Assembly (NCBI GenBank): GCA_050433985.1
Contig: JBNPWE010000016.1
Coordinates: 3,863-67,862 of the forward strand
Origin: JACIYW01 sp014359745
GTDB taxonomy: Bacteria > Pseudomonadota > Alphaproteobacteria > Rhodobacterales > Rhodobacteraceae
DNA: 64,000 bases
Reading direction: 5' to 3'
The notes under the pieces are model-generated. The model was not told the origin of the DNA, searched no databases, and worked only from the letters and a program-made list of their open reading frames with translations. The position numbers were made by a program, and so were the translations under genes. Below, one piece after another: positions 27,083-35,922 of this stretch. Position 1 is the stretch's first letter, and every line of letters begins with the position of its first letter.

Positions 27083-28938
27083 CGCGCGATCTCTCCGCGT
27101 TGCTGGCTTTCCAGCAGGGTTTCGGTAAAGGAATTCACCGTCACATGACGGCGAAAGAACCGCTCAAGCACCGAGCCGAGCACATAGGGGCTGGTGCCTT
27201 CAAAGAAGCTTTCGTCAACGCCGATGCGGATTTGCAGCCCGCGCACCGCCGTCGACAGCACCCCGTCGGAGATGCGGCGTACCACCGGACGGCTGGAGAT
27301 AGAGGTCAGCCCCTCGATCTGCTTGGCGATGGTGCGGTCGCCCGCGGGCGCATAGATCCCGACAAGCTCGCGCAGCGCCTCGATGCCGCCGCCCTGGTCG
27401 GTATCGGCGATCGACAGGTAATTCAGGCTGAGATGGCTGATCAGCCGCCAGGCGGTATTGCCCTGGCCCAGCATCGGGCGCGGCCGGGTCGGGGCGACCG
27501 GGGTGTCGATCCGGCGCACCGGGCCGCCATCGGGCAGATGGAACAGATCCGCCCCGCCGGTGGACAGCAGCAGCGGCAGATCGCGGTTGGAACAGATCGC
27601 CGTGACCGCAAGCTGGCCGATGCCGGCGCGGTAAGGGGCCTCTTGCGGGTCGACCAGGCTCAGATAGACATCGGTGCCCAGATACGAGGTGCGCGCCCCG
27701 CGCAGCCGTTCGCGTTCGGTGCGCGCCCGCATCCGGCGCACCAGGGTGTAATAGGCCGGATGGGTATCGCCCGCGGCGGTGAAATCATCGGCCGAATAGA
27801 ACGGGTGAAAGATCACGTCATCGCTGCCCTCTTCGCTGATCCCGGTGACGGAACGCAGCGAATGCACCTCGAAATCCAGCGGCGCGGTGCGGTCGGGGAT
27901 CACCTGATGTTCCACCGTGCGCGGCGATATCTGCACCCGGTCGCAGCGCCGCTCGAACAGGTTGACGGCGGGCGTGGCATGCAGCCCGAACGCCGCGGGC
28001 ACAACCGAGGCGGCCAGATCGGGCTGATTTTCCGACAGCAGGATATAGATATCCAGATCGGTGCCGCTGGCGCGCCGCACCGCCGGGCCAAGCCCGGCCA
28101 GATCCAGGAACCGGAACCGTTCGGGCATGGCGAAATATTCCTGCAACAGCCGGTAGCCATCGAAACTTTGCGCCGGCGTCGGCAGCAGCGCCTCTTCGGG
28201 GCCATAGCCGCGTGCCGAAATGCTGGCCGAATTGCCACCCGTCAGCGGCTGCACCCAGTCATCGCGCCGGTCGGTGGATCGCCCGGCCAGCCCGCAGGTG
28301 CGGGTGGCCAGCAGCGCATGCAGATCCCAGGCCCGCCCGGCCCCGGCATCGCCCAGAAACAGCGTCAGCCGGTCCAGCGCCAGATCGGCCATCCGGGCGC
28401 CACCCAGGGCCGACAGCCGCAGCCGGATCGCCGCGCGCGCCTGCGGCACATCCGCCCCCACCCCGGCCGCGACCAGCGCGCCGCGCCCGTCGATATAATC
28501 GGCCTGGGAAATTTCCAGCGGCCACAGCGTCACATCATGGGCGGTGCGAAACAGGCAGGCGGTCTGCGCGCCCTCGTCGATGCGCGAGCGCAGCGTGGTG
28601 CCGCGCGCCACCAGATACCCCCCGGTCAGATCGGCCACCGACGGATCGGGTTGCAGCGTCGCGATCATCATCGACGGCACCGGCGCCAGATAATGCGGAT
28701 AGACGATTTCCAGCAGATGCGCGGTCAGCGCCGGATATTGCAGATCAAGTTCCAACTGCACCCGCGCCGACAAAAACGCCACCCCTTCGAGCAGGCGTTC
28801 GACATAGGGATCGGCAACCTCGGTGCCCTCCATGCCCAGCCGCGCGGCGATCTTGGGGTAGGAGGCGGCGAATTCCGCCCCCATGCCGCGCAGATAGGCC
28901 AGTTCCCCCTCGTAATGGCGCAGAAGCCGCGTATCCAT
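27046..28938 (-). CDS. tssF: T6SS baseplate protein TssF
   Basis: A 630-residue TssF, recognised by the start MDTRLLRHYEGELAYLR, then PKIAARLGMEGTEVADPYVE and RLLEGVAFLSARVQLELD. It pairs with TssG in the baseplate wedge. ATG 28938 is chosen because it begins the conserved N terminus and overlaps the tssE stop in TGATG; the frame stays open upstream to 29082 but that part is tssE sequence in another frame. It is of normal length. Confidence 0.96.
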   Translation of the reverse strand: MDTRLLRHYEGELAYLRGMGAEFAASYPKIAARLGMEGTEVADPYVERLLEGVAFLSARVQLELDLQYPALTAHLLEIVYPHYLAPVPSMMIATLQPDPSVADLTGGYLVARGTTLRSRIDEGAQTACLFRTAHDVTLWPLEISQADYIDGRGALVAAGVGADVPQARAAIRLRLSALGGARMADLALDRLTLFLGDAGAGRAWDLHALLATRTCGLAGRSTDRRDDWVQPLTGGNSASISARGYGPEEALLPTPAQSFDGYRLLQEYFAMPERFRFLDLAGLGPAVRRASGTDLDIYILLSENQPDLAASVVPAAFGLHATPAVNLFERRCDRVQISPRTVEHQVIPDRTAPLDFEVHSLRSVTGISEEGSDDVIFHPFYSADDFTAAGDTHPAYYTLVRRMRARTERERLRGARTSYLGTDVYLSLVDPQEAPYRAGIGQLAVTAICSNRDLPLLLSTGGADLFHLPDGGPVRRIDTPVAPTRPRPMLGQGNTAWRLISHLSLNYLSIADTDQGGGIEALRELVGIYAPAGDRTIAKQIEGLTSISSRPVVRRISDGVLSTAVRGLQIRIGVDESFFEGTSPYVLGSVLERFFRRHVTVNSFTETLLESQQRGEIARWKPDQGLGRII

Positions 28939-29492
28939 CAGCCGCCCCTTTCCACAGCACTGGCCGCCCCGGCGCCGCGCAGGGTGCGCAGGCCCTCTGC
29001 CGGGCGATCCAGACGCACCTCGCCGGTGATCACATCCACGGCGCTGCGCAGGTAAAGTTCCATCGGCAAGGGCTGCGCCCACATTTCGGCGCGGATGTCG
29101 AAACCGATGGTGGCGGTGCTGCCATCCTCATTGGCGCGCAATTCCACATGCAGGGTTTCGGCGCGGATGCGCGGCTCGAACCGTTCGATCGCCTGAAAGA
29201 TCGCGCCGCGCATCAGCCGCACCCGCGTGGCCGAGGCGAATTCGCCCGCCACCTCGTGCACGCCGTAATTCAGCGTCGAGGCCGCGGCATGCGGATATTC
29301 TTCGGCGGGGATCATCGGCGAATTGTCAAAGGTGTTCAGCAGCCAGCCCAGATCGCGCTGCAAGATGTCGCGCAGGCGGCGCATGTCGATCACCCGTGAA
29401 TCGCGGGTTTCCTTCAGCAGTTCGGGGTTTCTGTCGGTCAGCCGGTCAAGCAGGCTGGGCTGCAGACGTTCCGACAGGGTCAGATCAGCCAT
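28938..29492 (-). CDS. tssE: T6SS baseplate protein TssE (gp25-like)
   Basis: A 184-residue gp25-like lysozyme-related baseplate protein without enzymatic role. It has the N-terminal LSERLQPSLLDRLTDR, DMRRLRDILQRDLGWLLNT, and a C-terminal IFQAIERFEPRI-type segment typical of the family. It overlaps tagJ by eight bases and tssF by one. Confidence 0.95.
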   Translation of the reverse strand: MADLTLSERLQPSLLDRLTDRNPELLKETRDSRVIDMRRLRDILQRDLGWLLNTFDNSPMIPAEEYPHAAASTLNYGVHEVAGEFASATRVRLMRGAIFQAIERFEPRIRAETLHVELRANEDGSTATIGFDIRAEMWAQPLPMELYLRSAVDVITGEVRLDRPAEGLRTLRGAGAASAVERGG

Positions 29493-30381
29493 CCTGCCCC
29501 CCCGCCGCCTCCGGCCCGATCATGGGCCCGTCCATCGCCCCGTCCATTGCCTCTGCCGCCTCTTCCAGCGCCCCGTCGAACACCAGATCGCGCAGATCCA
29601 TCAGCGCCACATCGCCCGCGTCGGTGGTCAGCACCCGCTGGCCGCGCCCGGCCCAGATGTCATGTTCGGGCGCGCCCACCGCCACCCAGGACGTGGCGCG
29701 CGCCAGCCTTTCGGCATCGCTGCCCTGTGCCGCGGTCCCGGCATAGCGGGTGGGGATCAGCGCCACCAGGTCCGACCCCGACCGCAGGGTAAGGGTGACC
29801 GGCGTCCAGACCGCATCGCGCAGGTCGGCCGGCGCCTCGGCCCGGATCGCCGCGACCGAGGCGAAGGGCAGCCAGAAATACCTGCCGTTGACCACCGCCT
29901 CCAGCAGCGGCCCCAGGCGCATGTCGGCATCGGCCACCCAGGCAAAGGGCTGGCCGTTCAGCCTGCCCGGCGCGGCGGGCGCGGCCTCGAATGCGCGGGC
30001 GCGCAGATCGGCGGCGGCGCCGTGCTGCCCGCGCGCCTCTGCCCCCAGCGCCTCGATCATCAGCGCCACCCATTCGGCGGGTTCGCCAAAGACCAGCGGC
30101 ACCTTTTCCCCCGCGAATACCTTGTCGCGATATACTTCGCAGATGATCCCCTCGCGATAGGTCTGGGCCATCGGCGTGGCCAGCGGATCAAGTTCGGCGG
30201 CAACCTTGAGCTGGCGTATCGCCCGGTTCCAGTCGCCCATCACCGCCAGAAGCTGGAACAGGAACACCCGCAGGCGCGCATCGCCGGCCCTGGCGCGCAC
30301 CCCGGCCTGAAGTGCGCCCAGCGCCCCGCCCGGATCGCCGGCCTTGATCAGCGCCTCGGCTGTGGTGATGTCATCGGTCAT
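29485..30381 (-). CDS. tagJ: T6SS accessory protein TagJ (ImpE)
   Basis: A 298-residue TagJ/ImpE protein. The first half is TPR-like helical (ALIKAGDPGGALGALQAGVR, then ARLRVFLFQLLAVMGDWNRA). The C-terminal half carries the ImpE beta-rich part with WVADADMRLGPLLEAVVNGR and YFWLPFASVAAIRAEAP. TagJ binds the N terminus of TssB and modulates sheath interaction with ClpV in systems that have it; its position between hcp and tssE is the common order. The tail is acidic and Gly/Met-rich. Confidence 0.93.
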   Translation of the reverse strand: MTDDITTAEALIKAGDPGGALGALQAGVRARAGDARLRVFLFQLLAVMGDWNRAIRQLKVAAELDPLATPMAQTYREGIICEVYRDKVFAGEKVPLVFGEPAEWVALMIEALGAEARGQHGAAADLRARAFEAAPAAPGRLNGQPFAWVADADMRLGPLLEAVVNGRYFWLPFASVAAIRAEAPADLRDAVWTPVTLTLRSGSDLVALIPTRYAGTAAQGSDAERLARATSWVAVGAPEHDIWAGRGQRVLTTDAGDVALMDLRDLVFDGALEEAAEAMDGAMDGPMIGPEAAGGQDG

Positions 30382-30413
30382 ATGCTGTCCTTACCCGGCG
30401 CGGGCCCTGTGAT

Positions 30414-30472
30414 GCCGCGACACGCCGCCCGGCGGGCAGGTATCGGCCCCTTGCCTGGCGGCGTGTCGCGGC
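30414..30472. other. Perfect 16-bp inverted repeat between hcp and tagJ
   Basis: GCCGCGACACGCCGCC at 30414-30429 is exactly complementary to 30457-30472, with a 27-base loop. It lies between hcp and tagJ in the operon direction. There is no T run, so it is more likely an RNA stability or processing structure than a simple terminator. Confidence 0.7.
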
Positions 30473-30480
30473 GGCGTGGT

Positions 30481-30505
30481 CCCCGGCCCCGCGCAGGGGC
30501 CGGGG
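30481..30505. terminator. GC-rich hairpin just after hcp (weak terminator or 3' stabiliser)
   Basis: A perfect 10-bp stem, CCCCGGCCCC at 30481-30490 and GGGGCCGGGG at 30496-30505, with a five-base loop. It starts six bases past the hcp stop on the minus strand. A T tract is lacking, so only partial termination, or protection of hcp mRNA, is expected. Confidence 0.55.
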
Positions 30506-30511
30506 CCTTTG

Positions 30512-31057
30512 TCAGACGGTCAGCGAGGCGTTGTTCTTGACGCGGCTCCAGCGGGTGACCTGCGGCGTGCCGCCCATCTTGCCCTTGGCATCCTGCGCCT
30601 TGTAGGTGATCTCGATCGCGCCGAACTGGAAGATCACGGTTTCCTCGCAGACATCGTCGCCATCCGACCCCGACCACGAAATATCCTGCACCATGACCAG
30701 GCGGAATTCGAACTTCATGAACATCCCGCCCGAGGCGCTGGTGGATTCGCCCGACCGGCGCAATTCGATGACCAGATCGTCGAAATGCTTGCCCGTCACC
30801 AGCGCGTGAAACAGACCGGTCGAGGCGGTGTCGGTCTTCTTGGTGATGGTGAATTCCTTGAACGTGGCCTTGCCGGCCCCGCCGCCCGCGCTGATAGAGC
30901 CGATGTTGATGTTGTTCTCGGCCCCGAGTTCGAACGAGATGATCTCGAACGCCCCGTTCTTGGCCATCGCCTCGTCCTGGGTTTCCCCCGGAATACCGCC
31001 GACATCGACCTTTTCCTTGCTGTGCGTCGGTGAATAGACAAATGCGTCAAAAGACAT
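30512..31057 (-). CDS. hcp: T6SS tube protein Hcp (TssD)
   Basis: A 181-residue Hcp that stacks into the inner tube propelled by the sheath. Motifs include GIPGETQDEAMAKNGAFEI near the start, FTITKKTDTASTGLFHAL and the closing VTRWSRVKNNAS. ATG 31057 is preferred because GGGAG lies a few bases upstream and the family begins at MSFDAFV; the frame runs up to 31132. Stable hairpins on both sides suggest that its mRNA is kept or made in excess over its neighbours, as needed for a high-copy tube subunit. Confidence 0.97.
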   Translation of the reverse strand: MSFDAFVYSPTHSKEKVDVGGIPGETQDEAMAKNGAFEIISFELGAENNINIGSISAGGGAGKATFKEFTITKKTDTASTGLFHALVTGKHFDDLVIELRRSGESTSASGGMFMKFEFRLVMVQDISWSGSDGDDVCEETVIFQFGAIEITYKAQDAKGKMGGTPQVTRWSRVKNNASLTV

Positions 31058-31099
31058 CCTGGTCTCCCTTGCTGAATTGACCGGGCGGGCCATCCCGTG

Positions 31100-31158
31100 C
31101 CGGTACGCGCGCCCCGATCCGGGGCCCTGCAAAAGGCACCCCGGATCGGGGCACCGGC
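31100..31158. promoter_or_regulatory. Long perfect hairpin in the hcp leader
   Basis: GCCCCGATCCGGGG at 31111-31124 pairs exactly with 31139-31152 across a 14-base loop, and an outer GCCGGT/ACCGGC pair can extend it. It sits between the tssC stop and the hcp start. It may be a processing site, an attenuator or a 5' stabiliser for hcp. Confidence 0.65.
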
Positions 31159-31229
31159 TTCAATGAATCCGGGCCGGTCGCGCGGCCCGGATATCTTCCA
31201 ATGGCACCCGGTAAACGGGTGCCTCGGGA

Positions 31230-32729
31230 TCACCCCTTTTCAGAGGGCAATTTCGATACCAGCCGCAGGGAAACCGACAGGCCTTCCAACTGGTAATGCG
31301 GCCGCAGAAAGAACTTCGAGGTGTAATAGCCGGGGTTGCCCTCGACCTCTTCGACCACCACTTGCGCGGCGGCAAGCGGGCGGCGGGCCTTTTCCTCTTC
31401 GGGGGAGGTCGCCGAGGCGAAATCGACATACTGGTTGACCCAGGTCTGCAACCAGCCCTCCATGTCCTCGCGGCTCTTGTAGGAACCGACCTTGTCGCGC
31501 ACGATGCATTTCAGGTAATGCGCGAACCGGCAGGTGGCAAAGAGATAGGGCAGCCTTGCGGCAAGCTGGGCATTGGCGCTGGCATCGGCATCGTCATATT
31601 CGGCGGGCTTGTGCAGCGATTGCGCGCCGATGAACACCGCCACATCGGAATTCTTGCGGTGGATCAGCGGCATCATCCCGTTCTTGGCCAGTTCCGCCTC
31701 GCGCCGGTCGGAAATCGCGATCTCGGTCGGGCATTTCTGATCCACGCCGCCGTCATCGGTGGGGAAGGTGTGGCTGGGCAGCCCTTCCAGGGCGCCGCCC
31801 GATTCGATGCCGCGGATCCGCGAACACCAGCCATATTCCTTGAAGGACCGGTTGATGTTCACCGCCATGCCATAGGCGGCGTTGACCCAGGCGTATTTTT
31901 CCGAATCCGCGCCTTCGGTATCTTCCTCGAAGGCAAACGCCTCGACCGGGTCGGTTTTCGACCCGTAAGGCTGCCGGCCCAGAAAGCGCGGCATCGCCAG
32001 GCCCACGTATTTGCTGTCCTCGCTTTCGCGCAAACTGCGCCAGGCGGCATATTCGGGGGTCTGGAAGATCTTGGTCAGGTCGCGCGGATTGGCCAGTTCC
32101 GACCATGAATCCATCTGGAACAGCGTCGGCTTGCAGCCGGTGATCAGCGGCGCGTGGGCGGCGGCGGCGATCTTCGACATCTCGCCCAGAAGTTCCACAT
32201 CGGGGGGCGAATGGTCGAAATGGTAATCGGCCACCAGCGTGCCATAGGGCTCGCCGCCGAACTGGCCGAATTCCTCTTCATAGATCTTCTTGAAGACCGG
32301 CGACTGATCCCAGGCGGTGCCCTTGAATTTCTTCAGGGTCTTGGCCATGTCCTTTTTCGAGATGTTCATCACCCGGATCTTGAGCATCTCGTCGGTTTCG
32401 GTGTTGTTCACCAGATAGTGCAGCCCGCGCCAGGCGCTTTCAAGCTGCTGGAAATCGGCATGGTGCAGGATCACGTTGACCTGTTCGGTCAGCTTCTTGT
32501 CCAGTTCGGCGATGATCCCCTCGATAGAGCGCAGCGCGTCGTCGGAAATCAGCGCGGTATTGGCCAGCGCCTGCTGGGCCAGGGTTTTCACCGCCTGTTC
32601 GACGGCGGATTTCGCCTGATCCGATTTGGGGCGGAATTCCTTGTGCAGCAGCGCCGCGAAATCGGAACCGCCTTCGGTGGTCTGGGTGGCGGCAGCGCCG
32701 CCCTGCTGTTCAAGCTCTGCGTCGGCCAT
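31230..32729 (-). CDS. tssC: T6SS sheath large subunit TssC (VipB)
   Basis: A 499-residue sheath protein that with TssB forms the contractile tail. Typical motifs: HHADFQQLESAWRGLHYLV, the KIRVMN strand, LVADYHFDHSPPDVELL, FLGRQPYG and the C-terminal LEGLSVSLRLVSKLP. It follows tssB by three bases and has no internal oddities. It is the functional TssC, in contrast to the fused paralogue at 19020-21191. Confidence 0.97.
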   Translation of the reverse strand: MADAELEQQGGAAATQTTEGGSDFAALLHKEFRPKSDQAKSAVEQAVKTLAQQALANTALISDDALRSIEGIIAELDKKLTEQVNVILHHADFQQLESAWRGLHYLVNNTETDEMLKIRVMNISKKDMAKTLKKFKGTAWDQSPVFKKIYEEEFGQFGGEPYGTLVADYHFDHSPPDVELLGEMSKIAAAAHAPLITGCKPTLFQMDSWSELANPRDLTKIFQTPEYAAWRSLRESEDSKYVGLAMPRFLGRQPYGSKTDPVEAFAFEEDTEGADSEKYAWVNAAYGMAVNINRSFKEYGWCSRIRGIESGGALEGLPSHTFPTDDGGVDQKCPTEIAISDRREAELAKNGMMPLIHRKNSDVAVFIGAQSLHKPAEYDDADASANAQLAARLPYLFATCRFAHYLKCIVRDKVGSYKSREDMEGWLQTWVNQYVDFASATSPEEEKARRPLAAAQVVVEEVEGNPGYYTSKFFLRPHYQLEGLSVSLRLVSKLPSEKG

Positions 32730-32732
32730 GGT

Positions 32733-33248
32733 TTATCCCTCGTTTCCGGTGGTCTCGTCGCCCGCCGCGGGCGCGGCGGCCAGCGCCGCCAGCAGCGCCG
32801 GATCCTGGATGATCTGCGCGATCAGATCCTCGGCCCCGGTCTTGCCATCCATATAGGTCATCAGGTTCGACAGCTGCGTGCGCGCATCCAGCAACTTGCG
32901 CAGCGGTTCAACCTTGCGCGCGATGGCGGCGGGACTGAAATCATCCATGCTTTCAAAGGTGATGTCGACGGCCAGATTGCCCTCTCCGGTCAGGGTGTTG
33001 GGCACCGAGAAGGCGGCGCGCGGTTTCATCGATTTCATCCGGCTGTCGAAATTGTCGACGTCGATTTCCAGGAACTTGCGATCGGCCACGGCGGGCAGCG
33101 GTTCTTCGGATTTGCCCGACAGATCCGACATCACCCCCATCACGAAGGGCAGTTGCACCTTCTTTTCGGCACCGTAAAGTTCCACGTCATATTCGATCTG
33201 CACACGGGGCGCGCGGTTGCGCGCGATGAACTTCTGGGAACTGGCCAT
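32733..33248 (-). CDS. tssB: T6SS sheath small subunit TssB (VipA)
   Basis: A 171-residue TssB with the family N terminus RVQIEYDVELYGAEKKVQLP, FVMGVMSDLSGKSEEPLP and the FLEIDVDNFD strand. It interacts with TssC and, through its N-terminal helix, with ClpV or TagJ. The ATG at 33248 follows AAGGAGAT by six bases; the track upstream to 33293 is not conserved. Confidence 0.97.
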   Translation of the reverse strand: MASSQKFIARNRAPRVQIEYDVELYGAEKKVQLPFVMGVMSDLSGKSEEPLPAVADRKFLEIDVDNFDSRMKSMKPRAAFSVPNTLTGEGNLAVDITFESMDDFSPAAIARKVEPLRKLLDARTQLSNLMTYMDGKTGAEDLIAQIIQDPALLAALAAAPAAGDETTGNEG

Positions 33249-33357
33249 TGCTGCATCTCCTTGGTTGTGGGTGTGAACGGGGGCGGCGGCCACCGCGGTG
33301 TCAATTCTGGTGTCAGTCTTGCGCGCCCGTTACCTGTCGGCCTGGTGTGGGGCGCGG

Positions 33358-34386
33358 TCAGTCGTCGTCTTCAAGCCCTCCGATCACGTTGACATTGTCC
33401 ACCCCGTTCGGGGCCATGTCCTTGACGATCTCCAGAAAGCTGGCCCCGACCAGCCGCCGCGCCCGCGCCAGCAAAAGCGGCACCGGGCTGGAGGGTTCGG
33501 CGCGTTCGTAATAGGCGACGATGCGGTCGATGGCGTTGGTCACGTCATTGGGGCCGTTGATGGCGCCGCCCCCCCCGCCCGTACCGGCGCCCGCACCTGC
33601 ACCCATGGCGGGCGCGGGGCTGTCGTCTTCGGCCGCGGCATCGCTGTCGCCGCTGTCGCCGGTGGCGGTTTCCAGCGCGCGGATGATCTGGCGCAGCAGC
33701 TTTTCCAGCGGATCGAAATCGGGGCCCTGGCCGGGGATGCGATCGTCGAACACCGCGCCGATGGCGCGCACATCCCCAAGCACCTGACGCGCCGCCGCCA
33801 GCCGTTCGGTCAGAAGATCGGGGTCGGTATCCTGAAACGCCGCCGAGATCGCGGCGGGATCGGGGATCTGATCCATATCGGCGGGGGCGGGGATATCGCC
33901 CTCTGCCACCGCGATATCGCGCAGGCACATGCGCCCGAAGGCGCGGCTGTCGCTCAGCGGGGCAAGGCGCAGGGCGCGCAGCACCGTATTGGCATCGGTC
34001 AGCGCCAGCACCGCGTTGACCCGCATGGTCGGATCGTCGTCATCATCGGCGTCAAGCTGCGGATGGCAACTGTCCCAGTACCGTTCCAGACAGCCGCGCA
34101 TATAGGCGGTAACCCCGGCCAGCCCCGGCAGGCCGTCAAGCCGCAGCCGGGCATAGGCCAGACAGGCGGCGGCGCGCAGATCGTGGCTTTGTTCCAGCAC
34201 CTCAAGCGCGCGGGCGCTGACCTCCTTGTGGTCGGGTTCCTCGGCGGCGATCACGCTGTCGCCGACCTGCCGTTCCTCGCCGGGCATCGCGGCCAGTTCC
34301 ATGGCGCTGAAGGCCGCATCATATTCCAGATTCTCGCCGCTTGGCCCGTCGCCGGCACGAGGTTCCAGCAGATGCGAAAGGTCCAT
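33358..34386 (-). CDS. tssA: T6SS assembly protein TssA (ImpA)
   Basis: A 342-residue TssA with the ImpA N-terminal domain (LLEPRAGDGPSGENLEYDAAF, then DPTMRVNAVLALTD) and a shorter C-terminal part containing GDSGDSDAAAEDD and a Gly-rich linker before a final helical segment of about 70 residues. TssA initiates and caps sheath growth. It is the first gene of the minus-strand operon; the ATG at 34386 opens the conserved region. The AT-rich DNA just upstream probably holds the operon promoter. Confidence 0.93.
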   Translation of the reverse strand: MDLSHLLEPRAGDGPSGENLEYDAAFSAMELAAMPGEERQVGDSVIAAEEPDHKEVSARALEVLEQSHDLRAAACLAYARLRLDGLPGLAGVTAYMRGCLERYWDSCHPQLDADDDDDPTMRVNAVLALTDANTVLRALRLAPLSDSRAFGRMCLRDIAVAEGDIPAPADMDQIPDPAAISAAFQDTDPDLLTERLAAARQVLGDVRAIGAVFDDRIPGQGPDFDPLEKLLRQIIRALETATGDSGDSDAAAEDDSPAPAMGAGAGAGTGGGGGAINGPNDVTNAIDRIVAYYERAEPSSPVPLLLARARRLVGASFLEIVKDMAPNGVDNVNVIGGLEDDD

Positions 34387-34470
34387 GTCTGAAATCCCGG
34401 TATATAATGTATGAAACCCTACAGCCCTTGTGCCCCGCAAATCAATGGAGCATTTCCATACCTTTTGTCG
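34387..34470 (-). promoter_or_regulatory. Probable T6SS operon promoter region
   Basis: This is the intergenic DNA upstream of tssA, divergent from the polysaccharide export gene at 34642. On the minus strand it holds CATTATATACC about 20 bases before the ATG, an unusually AT-rich patch for this GC-rich DNA and a plausible -10 element. I could not place a convincing -35 at normal spacing. Confidence 0.4.
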
Positions 34471-34641
34471 GCCCGCACCCCCGATTCACGCCCGCGCGCC
34501 TGGCCCATGTCCCTGGCCCGCATCCATGGCCCGCGTCTTTCGGTTGACCCGGCCCCCGCGTGCGGTATCTTGCCCCCCGGCCAGACCCCGCCAGACCCGG
34601 CGCTGGCGGGCAGCACATGACCATGGGGATATGAGAACAAG

Positions 34642-35877
34642 ATGACCGTCACCCCCGCAAGGCGCCGCCCGATCCTGCCCATTCCGGCCCTGCCCATTCC
34701 GGCCCTGCGCGCCCTGATCGGGCTGCTGCTGCCCTGTCTGCTGCTCGCGGCCTGCACCCTGCCGCGCGGCGCGGCGCTGCAATCGGAAATCGTGTCGGGC
34801 GCGGCCCGGGGCCAGGCCGATTTCGCCGTCTACCCGGTCAGCCGCGCCTATCTGCCCGCGCTGCAAGGCTGGCCCGCCACCGGCGCCACCCCGCCGCGCG
34901 ACTGGCTGGCGCATAAACGCGGCCCGGCCAGCAACATCATCAACCCCGGCGACCGCCTGAAACTGGTGGTCTGGGACCCCGAGGAAAATTCGCTTCTGTC
35001 GGTGCCGGGGCAAAAGGTGGTCGATCTGCAATCCAGCAAGGTATCGCCCGAAGGCACGATCTTTGCCCCCTATCTGGGCGAGATCCGCGTGGCCAGCATG
35101 ACCCCCGAGGCGGCGCGCAGCCATATCCAGGGCTATTTCGAGGAAATCGTGCCCTCGGCCCAGGTGCAGCTTGATTATCAGCCCGGCCGCGAACACACCG
35201 TCGATCTGGTCGGCGGCGTGGTCCGGCCCGGCGCGGTGCCGCTGCCCGATCGCAATTTCACGGTGATGTCGCTGCTTTCCATGGGGGGGGGCGTGGCACC
35301 GGGGATGAACAATCCGCAACTGCGGCTGGTGCGCGGCGGCCATACCTACCGTATCTCGCTCAAACAGCTTTTTGCCGATCCCGGCCTCGACACCACCTTG
35401 CAGGGCGGCGACAAGGTGTTCGTGGAAGAGGATGACCGCCAGTTCATGGCGATGGGGTCGACCGGGCGCGAGGCCATCGTGCCCTTTCCCCAGGACCGGC
35501 TTTCGGCGCTGGAAGCGGTGGCGCTGGCGGGCGGGATGAATGACAACCGCGCCAACCTCAAGGGCCTGTTGATCCTGCGCGAATATCCCGCCGCGGCGGT
35601 GGCGCCCACAGCCCCCCAGACAGCCGCGGCACCAGCTAGGGAAACAACCGGCGCCGCCGGGCTTGACGTGCCGCAAGGCGGCGGCCCCGCCCACCCGCGC
35701 ACGGTTTTCGTGATCAACCTGACCACCGCCGACGGGCTGTTCAGCGCGGGCAAGTTCGATATCCACCCCGACGATGTGGTGCTGGCCACCGAATCGGCGG
35801 TCAGCAATGTGCGCACGGTGTTTGGCCTGATCGGCAGCGTCTTTGGCCTGGCCAGCCAGACCAACAACCTGAACTGA
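34642..35877 (+). CDS. Polysaccharide export outer-membrane lipoprotein (Wza/KpsD-like)
   Basis: A 411-residue lipoprotein with a signal peptide ending in a lipobox LAAC (Cys38), a polysaccharide export domain (DRLKLVVWDPEENSLLSVPG, then GTIFAPYLGEIRVASMTPEA) and one or two SLBB-like segments (VDLVGGVVRPGAVPLPDR). It should form the outer-membrane exit for capsule. The last third is Pro/Ala-rich, then returns to a folded region. It faces away from tssA and converges on the KpsT-like ATPase, which together with the KpsE- and KpsM-like genes makes up the exporter. Confidence 0.9.
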   Translation: MTVTPARRRPILPIPALPIPALRALIGLLLPCLLLAACTLPRGAALQSEIVSGAARGQADFAVYPVSRAYLPALQGWPATGATPPRDWLAHKRGPASNIINPGDRLKLVVWDPEENSLLSVPGQKVVDLQSSKVSPEGTIFAPYLGEIRVASMTPEAARSHIQGYFEEIVPSAQVQLDYQPGREHTVDLVGGVVRPGAVPLPDRNFTVMSLLSMGGGVAPGMNNPQLRLVRGGHTYRISLKQLFADPGLDTTLQGGDKVFVEEDDRQFMAMGSTGREAIVPFPQDRLSALEAVALAGGMNDNRANLKGLLILREYPAAAVAPTAPQTAAAPARETTGAAGLDVPQGGGPAHPRTVFVINLTTADGLFSAGKFDIHPDDVVLATESAVSNVRTVFGLIGSVFGLASQTNNLN

Positions 35878-35922
35878 CACCCTGAACCGATCCGGCCCGG
35901 ATCTGCCGCCCGGATCTGCCCC

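Noticed and set aside
30481..30505. Rho-independent terminator that would end the T6SS transcript after hcp
   Set aside because: The stem is strong but no T tract follows in the minus direction and tagJ, tssE and others continue on the same strand, so full termination is unlikely. Kept only as a weak site.
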